DNA of 64,000 nucleotides from an unicellular cyanobacterium SU3 (GTDB taxonomy: Bacteria; Cyanobacteriota; Cyanobacteriia; Cyanobacteriales; Microcystaceae): contig NETF01000203.1 of assembly GCA_002172675.1 (NCBI GenBank), forward strand, positions 1 to 64,000, in the 5' to 3' direction. The translations under genes and the position numbers were made by a program. Below, piece after piece: positions 56,676 to 64,000 of the stretch (position 1 is the stretch's first letter; each line of letters starts with the position of its first letter). The notes under the pieces are model-generated. The model was given only the letters and a program-made list of their open reading frames with translations, was not told the DNA's origin and did no database searches.

Positions 56676-58443
56676 AAATCCTTTTTTTCTAATAATCCTT
56701 GCTTTAGTTTGTCTTTCTTTATTTTATCTCTTTGATGGTGGTAGTAGTAAAAAAAGACGTTTAACTGTCGCTGATTGGGCTAATAAACAAGCTATAGTTA
56801 CTTCTACTAAAACAGGCATTAAACAATTACGAAAAAAATCTAAATCTAAAGTTTGTTTGTGGATTGGTGATTATAAACTTCCTAACAAAAAGAATAGATG
56901 GCCTCAACGATTACAACTGTTAAAATTACAGTTAGGATGGAAACCTTTAACTTTCTTAATTCCGTCGTGTAATCCTCTCATTGAAGTGATGGGAAAGTCG
57001 GGATCTGGTAAAACTTATTCTGTCATTAATCCCCTTTTAATGAGTGGGATTGAGCAAGGTCATCCTATTCTTTTATATGAGGCTAAAGCTGATAGTCAAG
57101 GAAAAGGAGGGCAAATGGATTTTCTCATTACCTATGCCAAAAAGCATGGTTATGAGGTTAATATTTTAGCCCCTGGACGACCCTATTCTTGTACGATTAA
57201 TCCTCTTGATTTCATGAAGGATTACCAAGATGCTACCATGGCCAAGATTATTGGTGATACCCTTCATGCCAATCTTGGTGGTAAGAATGACAAAAAAGAC
57301 GGCTTCTTTGGCCCGGCTGGTGCGAGATTAGTTCGTGCTTGCCTTCAATTTGCTAAGGCACAGCAACAAGAATATGGGGTCGCTGATTTGGCTATGGCTT
57401 TTGCTGTTTTAAGTCTCTCTGATTTACCCAAACGGTTATTAAAGGCTAAAGAACAGTCAAAATTTCCCTTTTGGAGTCAGGTTCCTTTTGAGCAGTTAAT
57501 GTCGGTGGCCGACGCTGCTCCGACTTCGGGAGGGATACTCGGTGGTGCGATGGATTTACTTGAGTCCTTGCTTGAACCCAATTTGCTCAAGTCTTATGTC
57601 GGCCAAACTAATACCCCTCTAGTCTTGGGCAAAAAACAGATGTTAGTGATGCAGACTGACACTGAACGGATGCCTGTGGTTAATTCTTTACTGGCCACTT
57701 TGATTACCCTCATCATCAATAAAAATTTTAGCCAAGAGCGATCGCCTGATTGTCCTCTAATTGCCTGTTTTGACGAATTTCCCACTATGGTTTTAGACCC
57801 TTTACCTGATTGGGCTAACCGTTTACGGTCTAAGGGTTTGGTGCTGATGTTGGGATATCAAGAATATAACCAAATCGAGAAAAATTATTCCAAACAAGAT
57901 ACCGCTATTATTCGTGGACCGGCTACTCATAAGTTTCTTTTTAATCCTGGTACTCATGACACCGCAGAAGATTTGTCTAAGTCTTTGGGACAAACTGAAA
58001 CCGTTGTTAAAAATATTTCTCGTTCTCGTAATTTTGGTGTACAGGGGGGTGGTTCAAGAAGTATTAGTGAACAAGTCACGCAGCATAATTTAATGTCTGC
58101 TGATGAAATTTTAAACATGACCATTGGACAGTGTATTTATCGCGGTTCTGAGATGGTTGAAAAAGTTATTGACCCTCGTACTAAGAAGACTAAATTAACT
58201 ACTCGTCCTCTTTACCCTCAATGTTTACCTTTACCTAAAAATTACGACACCATTGAACAAAACTGTCAAACTCTCTTTGAGAAAAAACTTTATCCTTGGT
58301 TTGTTAAACGCTTCAATGATCCTCGTTGGAATCCTGAAGATGCTCTTAAATTTCGCCAAGCTTTAGCTAATCAATTATTACCTAACCCTAAAAAAGAACA
58401 ACTTGCCCCTAATTCTAATACTGGTGTTAAATTACCTATCTAA
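56659..58443 (+). CDS. virD4: VirD4/TraG-like coupling protein, 594 aa
   Basis: One N-terminal membrane helix (PFFLIILALVCLSLFYLF) is followed by a motor domain: MGKSGSGKTYSVINPL (Walker A, about 110-118), LLYEAKADSQGKGGQMDFLI, NPLDFMKDYQDATMAKII and ACFDEFPTMVLDPL (Walker B, about 369). The rest includes LMLGYQEYNQIEKNYSK, the usual DNA-contact region, and a TraM-recognition-like end. It hands the relaxase-DNA complex to the channel. The start overlaps the VirB9-like stop. Confidence 0.88.
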   Translation: MQSLFENPFFLIILALVCLSLFYLFDGGSSKKRRLTVADWANKQAIVTSTKTGIKQLRKKSKSKVCLWIGDYKLPNKKNRWPQRLQLLKLQLGWKPLTFLIPSCNPLIEVMGKSGSGKTYSVINPLLMSGIEQGHPILLYEAKADSQGKGGQMDFLITYAKKHGYEVNILAPGRPYSCTINPLDFMKDYQDATMAKIIGDTLHANLGGKNDKKDGFFGPAGARLVRACLQFAKAQQQEYGVADLAMAFAVLSLSDLPKRLLKAKEQSKFPFWSQVPFEQLMSVADAAPTSGGILGGAMDLLESLLEPNLLKSYVGQTNTPLVLGKKQMLVMQTDTERMPVVNSLLATLITLIINKNFSQERSPDCPLIACFDEFPTMVLDPLPDWANRLRSKGLVLMLGYQEYNQIEKNYSKQDTAIIRGPATHKFLFNPGTHDTAEDLSKSLGQTETVVKNISRSRNFGVQGGGSRSISEQVTQHNLMSADEILNMTIGQCIYRGSEMVEKVIDPRTKKTKLTTRPLYPQCLPLPKNYDTIEQNCQTLFEKKLYPWFVKRFNDPRWNPEDALKFRQALANQLLPNPKKEQLAPNSNTGVKLPI

Positions 58444-58456
58444 TTTTTTTCTTATC

Positions 58457-59428
58457 ATGGTTTTAATTCCTCGACAAGCTCAAACTTCAATTAATGATTT
58501 TCTTAACCATTTAGGGACTGATAATTTATCTATTTATTATCAGGATGAGCTAAAATATGGTCAGTTAAACAGAAGATTGGTTAACCAGTTTTCTGATTCT
58601 CAGTTTCAAGATGTTTTAGATACTATTTCTGATAAAAGTAAAGATAGTAAAAGTGATTGGGAAATCCGAAAGGGAAATACTCTTTTATTAGATAATAATC
58701 AGAATCAGTTCGATTTAGCCATTGGACTTCCTCAATTACAACAAGGTCTTAAAGAAGGTGAGTTTTCTTTAGGTCAAGCTCTCACTGGTTACTGGTTAAT
58801 TGAAGATGAATTAAATGATTTATCTCAGGCTTCTAACCATATTTCCTATTATTCTGCTATGAAAACTTCAATGGATTTAATATCAAGTCTTGAAGTTAAT
58901 AAGACTCTCTTATTTTCTGCTACTCAACAATCATCAGTCTCTGAGATTTCTCAGCACAAACAAAATACTAACAAACAGAATATTTCTTTATCTAAATCTC
59001 ATGAAAATTTTGTCTTACCAAAAGATCCTAAAGCTACTCAATCTCTCGCAGATTCCTCTGCTGATAATGATTTATCTACTCAAGTTGATAATTCCTCTAT
59101 AGTAGGGTTAGAAATAGATATCTCTCACTCTAATTTATCTCAAGATCCTTTTCAGCTAAATGAGTTTAATTACCTTCAATACCAAGCTTTCTTGCATCAT
59201 CTTTTCTCTCAATTAGCTCAACAGAAAAAGTTACGTTATTATGATGGTAAAGCTATCTTGACTATTAATGATGAAACTTTAGTTGCTCAGTTAAATGAAC
59301 AAAATCAATGGGAATATATTTCAGGGACTTTAAGTCAAACTTCCCTTAATGAACTTCAATACGAGCTTAACTCTTCTCCATCTATTCGTCATTCTTCTCC
59401 TTCTCAATCTTCTGATCTCACTTTGTAA
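58457..59428 (+). CDS. Hypothetical protein with a shared C-terminal module, 323 aa
   Basis: Function not recognised. It is polar and Gln/Ser/Asn-rich, with helices. Residues about 250-300 (KLRYYDGKAILTINDETLV, then QWEYISGTLSQTSLNEL) match the end of the 416-aa protein that follows and, more weakly, the end of the giant polymerase-like protein. ATG 58457 is preferred because the upstream part of the frame overlaps the coupling gene. It follows that gene by 13 nt, so it is probably co-transcribed. Confidence 0.6.
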   Translation: MVLIPRQAQTSINDFLNHLGTDNLSIYYQDELKYGQLNRRLVNQFSDSQFQDVLDTISDKSKDSKSDWEIRKGNTLLLDNNQNQFDLAIGLPQLQQGLKEGEFSLGQALTGYWLIEDELNDLSQASNHISYYSAMKTSMDLISSLEVNKTLLFSATQQSSVSEISQHKQNTNKQNISLSKSHENFVLPKDPKATQSLADSSADNDLSTQVDNSSIVGLEIDISHSNLSQDPFQLNEFNYLQYQAFLHHLFSQLAQQKKLRYYDGKAILTINDETLVAQLNEQNQWEYISGTLSQTSLNELQYELNSSPSIRHSSPSQSSDLTL

Positions 59429-59446
59429 TTTCTCATCAATAATATT

Positions 59447-60697
59447 ATGTCTCAACAACAAACGAACCAAGCTGTCATTCAACTTCAAAATAATGCCGTG
59501 TTAATTCGGCAAGCAGAAAAAATTAACAACAAATATGATGAAATTCTCGACTCAATTGATACTGAAACGGCTCAACAATTTGCTGCTATTCCTGCTCGAT
59601 TTGAGTCGGATTTTTCTTCTTCATCTTATTTAGATAATAAATTTGCTCAAAAATTTAGTAGTTCTTCTCAAAAAAAAGTACAAAAAACCGAATCTTTTAG
59701 GAATGAAGTCATAGAAACAGTTGAAAAGGAGGAAAATAAAGGTAAAGGTTGGTTTCAAGCTTTTAACGATTCTCTTTCTTCTGAGTCGATTCAAAACAAA
59801 TTACAAGGCTTTAAAGACAAAATTTCAAATAAAGTAGTCAATTTAGGAAATAAAATTGCTTCTCTTCCTGAAGAAATCGCTACTAAATCTGTTATGAAAA
59901 CGGCTTTAGAAAAAGTCAAAGAGGGACGGTCACTTACTCCATCAACACAAGGGAAAGAAACTTACCAAGTGGGAGATTATCAAGTTGTAGCTAGTAAAGA
60001 TAATCAGTTCTCTTTATTAGATAAACAGGGTGACAAATTACTAGACTTTTCCACTGATGATAACTTAAAAAATCCTTCTGTAATTTCTAAATTTTCTGAA
60101 ACTAATGCCAGTCAAATCTTAAAAGAGATTAAAGATAAACCTGTTAAGCTTAACGAAAAACTTACCCAACAACGAGAAACCTTAATTAACCAAGTTTCTG
60201 AACAAATGCAAGCTTTACCTAAAGGTCGCTCTGTTGGGGAAAATAATCAATATACGGTTCGAGCTTATCAGGGTGAAAAGTATCTAGATGATGGTTTTGG
60301 ACATCAAATAACCAATGATGATATTAACTCATTATCTTATGCAGACTTAGATTCTCTTTCTCAAACATTTGAGCAAGAACATCAACAACTTCAAGCAGAA
60401 ACAGCTATGCCTGTTTTTACCAAAATTTTAAAATCCCATGAATCTTATGAAGTCAATAGCAATGGGTCTAATCTTAAATATAATCCCGACGATCAAACCA
60501 TGACTTTTACTTCATCTCAAGGTCATACTTTAAAAGCTCGTAGTTTAGGTCAAGGGCAATGGGAGCATTTAGAAGGTAAATTATCTGCTGAAACGATCGC
60601 CGAACTTAAAAATAATTTAGAGCCACAACTTGATAGTTATTTTGAACGCAAAGCACAAAAAGACCAAACTCGTGAAGTTTTACAAACTTTAGGCTGA
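59447..60697 (+). CDS. Hypothetical protein with a shared C-terminal module, 416 aa
   Basis: Function not recognised. Charged and helical in the first 150 residues (FNDSLSSESIQNKLQGFKD). It then has three related strand-rich units beginning near residues 170 (YQVGDYQVVASKDN), 265 (YTVRAYQGEKYLD) and 330 (YEVNSNGSNLKYNPDDQTM). The last unit ends QWEHLEGKLSAETIAELK, similar to the 323-aa protein upstream. It lies 19 nt after that gene. The pattern suggests internal duplication and a common ligand. Confidence 0.6.
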   Translation: MSQQQTNQAVIQLQNNAVLIRQAEKINNKYDEILDSIDTETAQQFAAIPARFESDFSSSSYLDNKFAQKFSSSSQKKVQKTESFRNEVIETVEKEENKGKGWFQAFNDSLSSESIQNKLQGFKDKISNKVVNLGNKIASLPEEIATKSVMKTALEKVKEGRSLTPSTQGKETYQVGDYQVVASKDNQFSLLDKQGDKLLDFSTDDNLKNPSVISKFSETNASQILKEIKDKPVKLNEKLTQQRETLINQVSEQMQALPKGRSVGENNQYTVRAYQGEKYLDDGFGHQITNDDINSLSYADLDSLSQTFEQEHQQLQAETAMPVFTKILKSHESYEVNSNGSNLKYNPDDQTMTFTSSQGHTLKARSLGQGQWEHLEGKLSAETIAELKNNLEPQLDSYFERKAQKDQTREVLQTLG

Positions 60698-60773
60698 TTT
60701 TTCTAAAATTTTTTGTTAGACTTTAATCTATACATTCAATACATTTGAACTACTCAAAATTGAGGAGAAAATT

Positions 60774-61181
60774 ATGACTTCTATCGTCACCCCTTCGACA
60801 CAAGTTCCGAATCACATGAAAAAGTTTGTTGATAGTCTTAACCCTCCAAGCGATCGCATTCGACAAACGCTCTATCAATATCCTGATGTTGTCGAGAAAT
60901 TAATAGAGGATTTAAAAACCCCTTTACCTGACGAAATTCCCAATGAAATCAAAGCTTATTGTAATGGGAAACTTCAGCAATGGTTGATATTTCAATCCCA
61001 AATTCCTCGTTACTTTGTAGAGAAAGTGCCTAATTTTGAGGACATTCCTTCTGAAGAACAAGTTTACGTTCATTACTATTTTGATGGGATTTTAGCTCAA
61101 TTTGGAGTTTATGGGAAGACTTTAATTAACCGTCTTACTCCTGCAAATAGTGCCAAAATCGAAGCTCTTTTAGAAATTTAA
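60774..61181 (+). CDS. Hypothetical protein, 135 aa
   Basis: Function not recognised. It is mostly helical, with many Pro/Ile/Tyr residues (VPNHMKKFVDSLNPPSDRIR, then YFDGILAQFGVYGKTLINRL). GAGGAGA before the ATG fixes the start. A TTTTTTGTTAGACT word, also found before the relaxase gene, lies 51 nt upstream. A terminator follows, so the gene is its own unit within the transfer region. Confidence 0.65.
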   Translation: MTSIVTPSTQVPNHMKKFVDSLNPPSDRIRQTLYQYPDVVEKLIEDLKTPLPDEIPNEIKAYCNGKLQQWLIFQSQIPRYFVEKVPNFEDIPSEEQVYVHYYFDGILAQFGVYGKTLINRLTPANSAKIEALLEI

Positions 61182-61190
61182 TTTTCTTAA

Positions 61191-61217
61191 CTCCCCTAAT
61201 CTTGGGGAGATTTTTTA
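61191..61217 (+). terminator. Rho-independent terminator
   Basis: CTCCCC pairs with GGGGAG around 7 nt, followed by A and six T. Confidence 0.85.
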
Positions 61218-61241
61218 TTTTTATTCTTACTTTTTGCTATC

Positions 61242-63074
61242 ATGTTTAAATATTTATTATTTCCTTCGCTTGTCATAAGTTTATTAAGCTTAAAAACTCC
61301 TTCATTGGCTACCACTATTGATTGTGGTTCTAGCCCTGAAGAGCTAAAAACTAAACTAAGTTTTGCTTGTTTTGGAACCATTGAACAAGATGGGTCTATT
61401 CCTGCTGATTACAATAGTGATATTGGTTATGACATTTCTCGTCAATGGCAAGCAGGGTATCATGTTACCCAAGTCTTAAAATTAGGGGATTTAGCTGAAA
61501 GCTTTTCACCACAAACTTTAACTGTTTCTAATATGATTAGTTCGGGGGGTGGAGATATTAATTCAGTTTTAATTAAAGAATTTCCTCTTATCCATCAGCA
61601 ATCTTTATCTGATTTGATTCAGTCTATTCCTAGTTTAAAAAGAGTTAAAGTTAAACATTTTCCTGGTTTAGATTCTTATGGAGGAAACCAACGACTTTCA
61701 CAGCTTATAAAAAGGCATTCTTCTCTTAAAAATCTTACGTTACAACAGTTAGGAATTGGTGATTTTGCTTTAAGTTCTATTCCAGGTTTAACTCAAGCTC
61801 AGTTAAATCAATTTCCAGGGTGGGGAAATCAATATTTATCTAATCTTCCTTATTTTTCAACTATTCCTCTTGCTCAAATGCCCAATGCTTGGGTAGCTAA
61901 TAATCCTGTTATTGCTCGTATTGATGCTTTGCGATCGCGTGAAGGTCAGCAAGATAGAACACTCAGTGGTTCCTACAAAGAAGGATTTAGTGTCCCTTGT
62001 TACTCTGATTGTGATTATGTTGAGTTAGATGATCTTGAAAATGTTGGGGCCAGTGTCTCGTTACCCGTAGAAGGAATCAGATGGATTTCGGGTAAGAAGC
62101 AGAAAGTTAGTGGGGGTGAAGGATGTTTAGCTTGGGTCAATAATGGTCAAGAGCCTACGGGTATTCACCCCTTTGGCCCGGCCTTTAAGGTTGTACTGTG
62201 GGATGTTAATGAGCAAACAGGGGACATAACCACTAAATTGTTTTTCCGTTTTAGAGCCAGTTGTGGATTGTGGGGTTCGGGAGCGACTCCTTACTTCATC
62301 GGCCCTGTTAGTTGGATGAACCATAAAACTAATGATTTTGTAGTGGCTGGTTTTCAAGGCCAAATTTTCAATAGTAGTAGTAGTGCTAGTAGCACCATCA
62401 CGAACACTACTAACGTTGGCAGTGGGAATAATCAGCCTATGACTGCTGGCAATAATAATGGCAGTGGGAATGGCAATGTAACCTCAGGCCATAATAATCC
62501 TTCTGTTACCGCAACCAATCCTAATCCTCTCTCAACTTCTACGGTTGAGACTCCTATTTATACTGATATTAATCTCAACCCTATTAACCAAAACCTTAGC
62601 TGGTCATCTTGGCAATTTTCTCAGGTGCTACCGGCTAATTCTTACACAGCAACTTCTAACTATCTTTGCCATCAGGAAAACTGTGGTTACTCTATAGGGA
62701 TGTTTAATTTAAGTTCGACTGATCCTTTTGTCATGGCCGCTGTGGGTAAAACTAATGCTGGAGATGCTTGGTTAAATCAGGTTAATAATGGTACGACTCC
62801 TACCACTGCTGGGATTAATAAGTTTTTCCCAAAAACCTTACAGCAAGAGGTTTTTGAAACTAAATTAGATGAGATCGCCTCATCTGTTTCAGAGCAAATC
62901 GACCCGTTAACTCAGAAACCTTTTGTCAATGGGCGTAAAGTACAAAGAATAGCTCAAGCACATCTTGGGGGTACATCCGCTAAGATTGATGCTGACATTC
63001 AGGTTGGTTTACAAGGAGAGTCTTTGCTAGAAGCTTCTCGTAATTTAGTTAGTCTTTATCGCAGTAGAAGTTAA
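61242..63074 (+). CDS. Secreted conjugation-region protein, 610 aa
   Basis: A signal peptide (MFKYLLFPSLVISLLSLKTP) is followed by a region with leucine/IPGL-type repeats, residues about 115-220 (LIQSIPSLKRVKVKHFPGLD, LSSIPGLTQAQLNQFPGWG, LSNLPYFSTIPLAQMP). A Cys-containing beta domain follows (CYSDCDYVELDD and so on), then a Ser/Asn/Gly-rich linker near 385-430. The last 140 residues (NYLCHQENCGYSIGMFNLSS, FFPKTLQQEVFE, IDPLTQKPFVNGRKVQRIAQAHLGG) resemble a lysozyme-like fold, so a peptidoglycan-acting VirB1 counterpart is possible. This part is inference. It ends overlapping a convergent HTH gene by four bases. Confidence 0.6.
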   Translation: MFKYLLFPSLVISLLSLKTPSLATTIDCGSSPEELKTKLSFACFGTIEQDGSIPADYNSDIGYDISRQWQAGYHVTQVLKLGDLAESFSPQTLTVSNMISSGGGDINSVLIKEFPLIHQQSLSDLIQSIPSLKRVKVKHFPGLDSYGGNQRLSQLIKRHSSLKNLTLQQLGIGDFALSSIPGLTQAQLNQFPGWGNQYLSNLPYFSTIPLAQMPNAWVANNPVIARIDALRSREGQQDRTLSGSYKEGFSVPCYSDCDYVELDDLENVGASVSLPVEGIRWISGKKQKVSGGEGCLAWVNNGQEPTGIHPFGPAFKVVLWDVNEQTGDITTKLFFRFRASCGLWGSGATPYFIGPVSWMNHKTNDFVVAGFQGQIFNSSSSASSTITNTTNVGSGNNQPMTAGNNNGSGNGNVTSGHNNPSVTATNPNPLSTSTVETPIYTDINLNPINQNLSWSSWQFSQVLPANSYTATSNYLCHQENCGYSIGMFNLSSTDPFVMAAVGKTNAGDAWLNQVNNGTTPTTAGINKFFPKTLQQEVFETKLDEIASSVSEQIDPLTQKPFVNGRKVQRIAQAHLGGTSAKIDADIQVGLQGESLLEASRNLVSLYRSRS

Positions 63075-63277
63075 GCTAATTTTTGATTTTTCGTAATTTG
63101 TTTGTAAGCTTCTATTAACTCTCTATTCGTCTTGACTCTAAACTCAAGACGAAGGTTTCTTATCCGTGCATAAATTGTTTTTGTTGATAAAGTTCCGATT
63201 GTTATTTCTTGGATTTTTTTCCCTTCTACTAACAATCTTAAGATTTGTTGATCAATATCAGATATTTGATAATTCAT
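63071..63277 (-). CDS. LuxR-type HTH protein, 68 aa
   Basis: The whole chain is one LuxR/GerE helix-turn-helix: ISDIDQQILRLLVEGKKIQEITIGTLSTKTIYARIRNLRLEF, then VKTNRELIEAY, matching the usual L-x-x-L-x-x-G-x-x-x-x-E-I-A...S-x-x-T-V-x...N-R-x-E-x. No receiver or ligand domain is present. It would bind DNA as a dimer and may control the transfer genes. A second protein of this class is encoded divergently 74 bp away. Confidence 0.8.
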   Translation of the reverse strand: MNYQISDIDQQILRLLVEGKKIQEITIGTLSTKTIYARIRNLRLEFRVKTNRELIEAYKQITKNQKLA

Positions 63278-63351
63278 GGTTATTTTTTAAGCAGGTTGAC
63301 TTAGAAATTGATTTAAAACTATTTTGAAGAAAGAAAAATTTTTAGAAGTTT

Positions 63352-63609
63352 ATGCGTTACTCCATCACTCTTTTTCCTGAACGAGCGCAGCAAACATTAA
63401 GATTACTTTGTCAAGGGAAAGAAAAGGAAGAAATTCTCAATGAATTATCCCTTAGTCCCAATACTTACAAAAAGTACCTTAGTGATTTCCGTCGCTATTT
63501 TAAAAAGAACGAAGTTCATGCTATTGTTGTTCTTTGCTTACAGTTTAATCTTTTAGAAGAAACTTCTTCTTCTCCTCAAAGAAACACAATTTTAACTCAT
63601 CTTTCTTAA
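63352..63609 (+). CDS. LuxR-like HTH protein, 85 aa
   Basis: Residues 8-65 (LFPERAQQTLRLLCQGKEKEEILNELSLSPNTYKKYLSDFRRYF, then EVHAIVVLCLQF) fit a LuxR-type helix-turn-helix, with GKEKEEI and LSLSPNTYKKY as the recognition region. It lacks any sensor domain. It diverges from the other HTH gene, so both may share a control region in 63278-63351. A Thr/Ser-rich tail ends the protein. Confidence 0.75.
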   Translation: MRYSITLFPERAQQTLRLLCQGKEKEEILNELSLSPNTYKKYLSDFRRYFKKNEVHAIVVLCLQFNLLEETSSSPQRNTILTHLS

Positions 63610-63622
63610 ATATTAATTTAAC

Positions 63623-63655
63623 ATAAAGTTGGCTTTTTGAGGTCAACTTTATCTA
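63623..63655 (+). terminator. Rho-independent terminator
   Basis: ATAAAGTTG pairs with CAACTTTAT around 12 nt, followed by CTATTTT. The T-run is short. Confidence 0.6.
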
Positions 63656-63666
63656 TTTTAACTAAT

Positions 63667-64000
63667 ATGAAAAAGACTCAAAATAACTCTCAAAAAAAAT
63701 ATCCTGGCTTTTCTGTTATTTTTCGTGATTTATCAATCCTAACTTTTTTCTTACTCTTAGGAATTGAGGAAATTCCTTACAGAATTTTAAATTTTCTTTC
63801 CCGTTATCAATCTATTTTTTCTTGGCTCTATCATCCATTGCTGTTAGTTAGTTTTGGTTGGTTATATTTTATCTACTTATTAGCATCAGTTTTTTATGTG
63901 TGGAGAAGTATTATCTTTTTTATTGGTCGACTTTGGAATGATAATGATATTGGGAACAAAATCATCCCTTATTCCTATCTCAGATTACTATGGGGGTTAA
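63667..64000 (+). CDS. Membrane protein, truncated by the window end
   Basis: ATG 63667 opens a frame that runs without a stop to the window edge (111 codons visible). It has hydrophobic segments DLSILTFFLLLGIEEIPYRI, LLLVSFGWLYFIYLLASVFY and SIIFFIGRL, so two or three membrane helices. Function not recognised. The place after two HTH regulators at the end of the transfer region would fit an entry-exclusion or accessory transfer protein, but nothing proves this. Confidence 0.55.
   Translation, partial: MKKTQNNSQKKYPGFSVIFRDLSILTFFLLLGIEEIPYRILNFLSRYQSIFSWLYHPLLLVSFGWLYFIYLLASVFYVWRSIIFFIGRLWNDNDIGNKIIPYSYLRLLWGL

Overview
The window reads as part of a large conjugative plasmid of a cyanobacterium. 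Evidence for the host: more than twenty copies of the HIP1 octamer GCGATCGC, AT-rich intergenic DNA, and proteins typical of cyanobacteria and plastids (Ycf35/DUF1257, DUF2997, Ycf46-like AAA ATPases, DUF1822). Evidence for a plasmid: two partition cassettes, a MOBP-type relaxase, a type IV secretion gene set, SSB, toxin-antitoxin pairs and IS200/IS605 elements. No rRNA, tRNA, CRISPR array or recognisable replication initiator was seen.

Layout. 1-126 is the tail of an IS605-family tnpB with its end hairpin. 0.2-11.4 kb (+) holds short accessory genes, mostly unknown, with a MazF-type toxin-antitoxin pair, a Ycf35/DUF2997/KTSC/Ycf46-like/HNH cluster, a Gp157-like protein and an OB-like protein with an SSB-type acidic tail. 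11.5-15.8 kb (-) holds parB, parA with a perfect 39-bp palindrome upstream, and recD2. 15.8-17.9 kb is a complete IS605-type element, followed by a higBA-like pair. 18.7-22.9 kb (+) encodes a methyltransferase/Strawberry-notch helicase fusion. 23.7-38.6 kb (-) is one tightly packed gene string: an actin-like ATPase, a small partner, a ParA/MobD-like ATPase, membrane proteins, an AAA ATPase, a lipoprotein, a secreted protein, a DECH helicase and a protein of about 1,930 residues. 38.9-40.3 kb (+) holds two tiny membrane peptides, a DUF1822-like gene and ssb. 40.3-42.1 kb is a repeat-rich oriT candidate plus the relaxase. 42.4-44.3 kb is a second IS605-type element. 44.5-63.1 kb (+) is the conjugation region (VirB2-, VirB3/4-, VirB5-, VirB6-, VirB8-, VirB10-, VirB9- and VirD4-like genes and accessory genes), ending with two small LuxR-type HTH proteins and a truncated membrane gene.

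Two observations stand out. First, the giant protein carries both signatures of double-psi beta-barrel RNA polymerases: a beta-like lysine motif near residues 160-205 and a beta-prime-like DFDGD at residues 461-465, followed by an N-x-IG-x-I block. It therefore looks like a plasmid-borne single-chain RNA polymerase of the QDE-1/YonO class. Second, about sixteen + strand leaders carry a tiny hairpin with a covarying stem, a closing C-G pair and a T-N(1-2)-C loop. In twelve of them TGA (CGA once) lies exactly 14 nt after the closing G, usually 17-40 nt before the start codon and often directly after the terminator of the previous gene. These elements look like promoters. They could be recognised by the plasmid's own polymerase (compare phage N4 hairpin promoters) or act as single-stranded promoters of a conjugative leading region (compare Frpo of F). 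The second idea fits ssb and the small genes lying immediately beside the oriT candidate in the right orientation. Both links are inference.
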